Shown in pieces: positions 5,516 to 7,396 of a stretch of 7,396 nucleotides of DNA. The stretch's first letter is position 1; each line of letters starts with the position of its first letter. The DNA is taken from the NCBI RefSeq assembly GCF_030758975.1, contig NZ_CP132359.1, positions 5,513,399 to 5,520,794 of the forward strand, read 5' to 3'. The DNA comes from Bosea beijingensis (lineage in GTDB: Bacteria; Pseudomonadota; Alphaproteobacteria; Rhizobiales; Beijerinckiaceae). The notes beneath the pieces are model-generated. The model did not search any database, was not told the origin of the DNA, and saw nothing but the letters and a program-made list of their open reading frames with translations. Made by a program: the position numbers and the translations under genes.

Positions 5516-5884
5516 TCACTCCACGGACTTCCAGTTCACGTCGCGGCAGATCAACCGCCCGACGATGCAGCCGCGCGTGGTGAGCGCACCCGGCGTCGCC
5601 GTAATCGTCATCGAGTAGGTCCAGTCGCGCTTGGGATCGTAGGCGTTGCCGGAGAACGTCCCATCGGGCTGGCGGGCCAGGGTCATGACGAGCTTGTCGC
5701 CGGCCGCCTCGCCCTTGCTTGTGTCGCCGACCCAGAGATTGGTGGCGCAGATCTTGTCTCCGCAGGGCGCGATCCGCACGCGCGCATTGCCGTCATCGCG
5801 CAACCATGTCCCGTCGAGATCTCTGGCGGCAGCGCCTCCGAACCAAAGGGCGGCCAAGACGAGGGCGAGCGGAAGACGCTTCAT
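5516..5884 (-). CDS. DUF2147 family secreted protein
   Basis: The 122-residue protein has a Sec signal peptide (Lys-Arg, then a hydrophobic core, likely cut after AAA at 18-20), giving a mature periplasmic or exported domain of about 100 residues. DGTWLRDDGNARVRIAPCG (24-42), SGNAYDPKRDWTY (78-90) and RGCIVGRLICRDVNW (104-118) match the DUF2147 pattern, a small beta-rich domain of unknown function. Four Cys (41, 46, 106, 113) could form two disulphides, as expected for an oxidising compartment. It is short for the family, lacking part of the usual central insert. ATG 5884 has AAAGGA seven bases upstream. The six-helix membrane protein ends 30 bases upstream on the same strand, so the two may be co-transcribed. 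The sigma promoter starts about 20 bases past this gene's stop, so read-through into the sigma operon is possible. Confidence 0.88.
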   Translation of the reverse strand: MKRLPLALVLAALWFGGAAARDLDGTWLRDDGNARVRIAPCGDKICATNLWVGDTSKGEAAGDKLVMTLARQPDGTFSGNAYDPKRDWTYSMTITATPGALTTRGCIVGRLICRDVNWKSVE

Positions 5885-5914
5885 GGCGTTGTCCTTTCGG
5901 CAGATGTGTCTCGT

Positions 5915-6514
5915 CTACGCTGCGCGGACATCGTTGGTTTCATCGGCGCGCGAAATTGTGTCGAGGCGCGCGGCGAAGAGCCATGCGATCAGAGCCGTCA
6001 GGGATGCGGCGCTGAGGAAATTCAGGCGCTGCAGGGCTGCATATTCGTCGATCTCGTAGAGGTGTATCGGCGCGCCGAGCCATGCCGCCGGCAGCAGGTA
6101 CGCGGCGAAGGCGAGCGCGGTGAAGCCGAACGCAAAGGCGCGTTCCGAGCGGCGAAACAGCATCAAAGCCAGCGTGAGACAGGGAAGCAGGAAGACCTCG
6201 ACCCCTGAGCCGGCCCCGAAGGCGGCGCGACAGAGCAAGGTGTTGCCGATGCCGGCCACGAGAAGCAGAGCTCTCCCAAGCCGGGAATCGCGCCGCATGA
6301 CGGCCGGCACGGCTGCGAAGAGCGGCGTCGACAGAAAGGTGACATAGGACGGCGTGACGACGGGCGCGACCGCCCAATGAAGATAAAGCGGATAGAAGGG
6401 CTGGTTCGAGACGATCACGAGCGCGATGGTATTGGCGATCGCCGCCCGCGGATCGGGATGTGCTCCATAGGCGCGGACCGCCGCAACCACCCGCTTCAGT
6501 CGGCTCATCGGCAT
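5915..6514 (-). CDS. Hypothetical polytopic membrane protein, about six helices
   Basis: The 199-residue product is not a family I can name with confidence. Hydrophobic segments lie at about 24-46, 54-72, 80-98, 103-120, 125-145 and 165-183, with a short basic N-terminus (S-R-L-K-R) and a polar, acidic C-terminal end. Such six-helix bundles occur as sensor membrane domains (for example ahead of cyclase or diguanylate cyclase domains), but no signalling domain follows here because the frame stops at 5915. It may be a stand-alone membrane protein or a remnant of a larger sensor. The start is ATG 6514 rather than the longer frame from ATG 6550, because GAGGGGTGA (6525-6517) is a strong Shine-Dalgarno two bases before 6514 and nothing similar precedes 6550. 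The DUF2147 gene follows after 30 bases. The gene is divergent from the FAD oxidoreductase. Confidence 0.72.
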   Translation of the reverse strand: MPMSRLKRVVAAVRAYGAHPDPRAAIANTIALVIVSNQPFYPLYLHWAVAPVVTPSYVTFLSTPLFAAVPAVMRRDSRLGRALLLVAGIGNTLLCRAAFGAGSGVEVFLLPCLTLALMLFRRSERAFAFGFTALAFAAYLLPAAWLGAPIHLYEIDEYAALQRLNFLSAASLTALIAWLFAARLDTISRADETNDVRAA

Positions 6515-6570
6515 CGTCACCCCTCGCGGAAAGTCCCGGCCTTTCTTCATTTACGCAGGAGGCGCTGCTG

Positions 6571-6581
6571 CGGGTCACCCG
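6571..6581. promoter_or_regulatory. Dyad CGGGT-C-ACCCG in the divergent intergenic region
   Basis: A perfect 11-base dyad in the gap between the divergent membrane-protein and FAD-oxidoreductase genes, about 28 bases upstream of the latter's putative -35 element. Its one-base centre rules out a hairpin, so it could only be a protein-binding site. Low confidence. Confidence 0.2.
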
Positions 6582-6608
6582 GCCGGTGCGCTTTTGGTCT
6601 GCGGCGGC

Positions 6609-6638
6609 AAATCCAGACCGGCCCGTGCCGCGTATACC
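6609..6638 (+). promoter_or_regulatory. Putative ECF-sigma promoter of the FAD oxidoreductase
   Basis: AAATCC (6609-6614), an 18-base spacer, and TATACC (6633-6638), preceded by CG. The spacing equals that of the sigma-operon element, and in both cases an ATG follows the -10 hexamer after exactly four bases. Transcription would begin near 6643-6645. Confidence 0.45.
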
Positions 6639-6687
6639 CATCATGACAAATGCAGCAGCGACGATGGAACGCTCACAGGCCAAGGCG

Positions 6688-7396
6688 ATGCGGATCGCCG
6701 TAATCGGCGCCGGGATTTCCGGTCTCTCGGCGGCATGGCTGCTGGGACAGGCGCATGACGTGGTGCTGTTCGAGGCTGCTCCTCGCCTTGGCGGTCACGC
6801 CAACACGGTTCGCGTCAGGGGTCCCGGCGGCGAGACGGCGGTCGATACCGGTTTCATCGTCTACAACGAGGCGACCTATCCGAACTTCATTGCGCTGATG
6901 GAGCATCTCCGCGTCGCCACGCAGCCGACCGAGATGTCGTTCGCCGTGTCTCTCGATGGTGGGCGCCTCGAATATAGCGGCACCAGCGTTGCAGGGCTGT
7001 TCGCCCAGCGCAGCAATCTGGTGCGCCCTCGCTTCTGGGCCATGCTGCAGGATATCACCCGCTTCTACCGTCACGCGTCGAGGGATGCGCTGGCGGGCGG
7101 CGCGGCCGGCATCTCGCTGGGCGACTATCTGGCAGCGGGCGGGTACGGCGCCGCTTTCCGGGACGATCACCTTCTGCCGATGGCGGCTGCGATCTGGTCG
7201 GCCCCCTGTTCGGAAATCCTGGCCTATCCTGCTGCTGCGTTCCTGCGCTTCCATCACAATCACGGATTGCTCCAACTCAGCGATCGGCCGGTCTGGCGTA
7301 CCGTGACAGGCGGCAGCAGCGTCTATGTCGAACGGCTCCGCGCAGCCTTTTCCGGGGAAGTCAGGTCCGGTACGCCGGTGCGTCAGGTTCGGCGGG
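6688..7396 (+). CDS. FAD/NAD-binding oxidoreductase (COG2907, amine oxidase-like), 3'-partial
   Basis: The frame is open to the window end, so only the N-terminal 236 residues or so are seen. It opens with a dinucleotide-binding Rossmann motif, MRIAVIGAGISGLSAAWLL, then D-V-V-L-F-E and the second glycine motif PRLGGHANTV, then DTGFIVYNEATYPNF. These match the COG2907 predicted NAD/FAD-binding proteins, relatives of amine oxidases and phytoene desaturases. FAD-dependent oxidation or desaturation of a lipid substrate is plausible but not shown. ATG 6688 gives the standard family start; in-frame ATGs at 6643 and 6664 would add 15 or 8 unconserved residues, and 6643 lies at the predicted transcription start. 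None of the three has a clear ribosome binding site. In many proteobacteria this gene heads a cluster with DUF1365 and a CFAS-type methyltransferase, so DUF1365 may lie just beyond the window. Confidence 0.9.
   Translation, partial: MRIAVIGAGISGLSAAWLLGQAHDVVLFEAAPRLGGHANTVRVRGPGGETAVDTGFIVYNEATYPNFIALMEHLRVATQPTEMSFAVSLDGGRLEYSGTSVAGLFAQRSNLVRPRFWAMLQDITRFYRHASRDALAGGAAGISLGDYLAAGGYGAAFRDDHLLPMAAAIWSAPCSEILAYPAAAFLRFHHNHGLLQLSDRPVWRTVTGGSSVYVERLRAAFSGEVRSGTPVRQVRR

Noticed and set aside
5129..6208. A 359-codon open frame on the plus strand, the second longest in the window.
   Set aside because: It runs antisense across three minus-strand genes (sigma, DUF2147, membrane protein) and through the sigma promoter, and has no domain pattern.
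6557..6562. AGGAGG on the plus strand in the divergent gap, considered as a ribosome binding site.
   Set aside because: No ATG, GTG or TTG with a reasonable frame follows at suitable spacing, and it lies upstream of the putative promoter.
5940..6683. A 247-codon minus-strand frame.
   Set aside because: It overlaps the membrane protein in another frame and has Arg-rich, motif-free composition. The 6514-5915 frame has hydrophobic helices and a strong ribosome binding site.
6673..7275. A 200-codon minus-strand frame.
   Set aside because: Antisense to the FAD oxidoreductase, whose Rossmann motifs are unmistakable.
1..7396. tRNA or rRNA genes, CRISPR repeats, insertion sequence ends or a phage-type defence system.
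   Set aside because: No cloverleaf-like segment, spaced direct repeats, transposase motifs or terminal inverted repeats were seen on either strand.

Overview
The window looks like chromosome from a high-GC alphaproteobacterium, probably in the Hyphomicrobiales or a neighbouring order. The reasons are codons rich in G/C at the third position, tightly overlapping genes, and an RpoE-ChrR type ECF sigma/anti-sigma pair of the kind that controls the singlet-oxygen response in Rhodobacter sphaeroides. Genus cannot be fixed from the sequence alone.

Layout. Positions 2-847 (+) hold the 3' part of a dienelactone-hydrolase-type gene whose last ~80 codons look unlike the family. The opposite strand of that tail (890-632) reads as a small frameshifted protein. 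A lipoprotein-like alpha/beta hydrolase follows at 1828-983 (-), and divergent from it is a four-helix DUF2177 membrane protein (1969-2382, +). The core of the window is a minus-strand operon, 5427 to 2401: ECF sigma factor, ChrR-like anti-sigma factor, DUF1295 membrane protein, and a CFAS-family SAM methyltransferase that resembles coclaurine N-methyltransferase. Every junction overlaps by 1-4 bases, so the four proteins should be translationally coupled. Upstream on the same strand are a secreted DUF2147 protein (5884-5516) and an unrecognised membrane protein of about six helices (6514-5915). The right end carries the start of a COG2907-type FAD-dependent oxidoreductase (+), cut off by the window edge.

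How the parts may work together. The likely model is that an oxidative signal, by analogy singlet oxygen, releases the sigma factor from the zinc/cupin anti-sigma factor, and the sigma factor then drives lipid-remodelling genes. The methyltransferase and DUF1295 protein sit in its own operon, and the FAD oxidoreductase lies on the other strand. By eye I find the same bipartite element (ATCC, 18 bases, TAT) upstream of three genes: the sigma factor, the FAD oxidoreductase and the lipoprotein-like hydrolase. It is a good candidate for the sigma factor's promoter and would define a local regulon. The anti-sigma factor appears to have lost the first cysteine of its H-x3-C-x2-C zinc motif (Asp instead).

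No tRNA, rRNA, CRISPR array, insertion sequence or long repeat was seen. No gene-free stretch exceeds about 140 bases.
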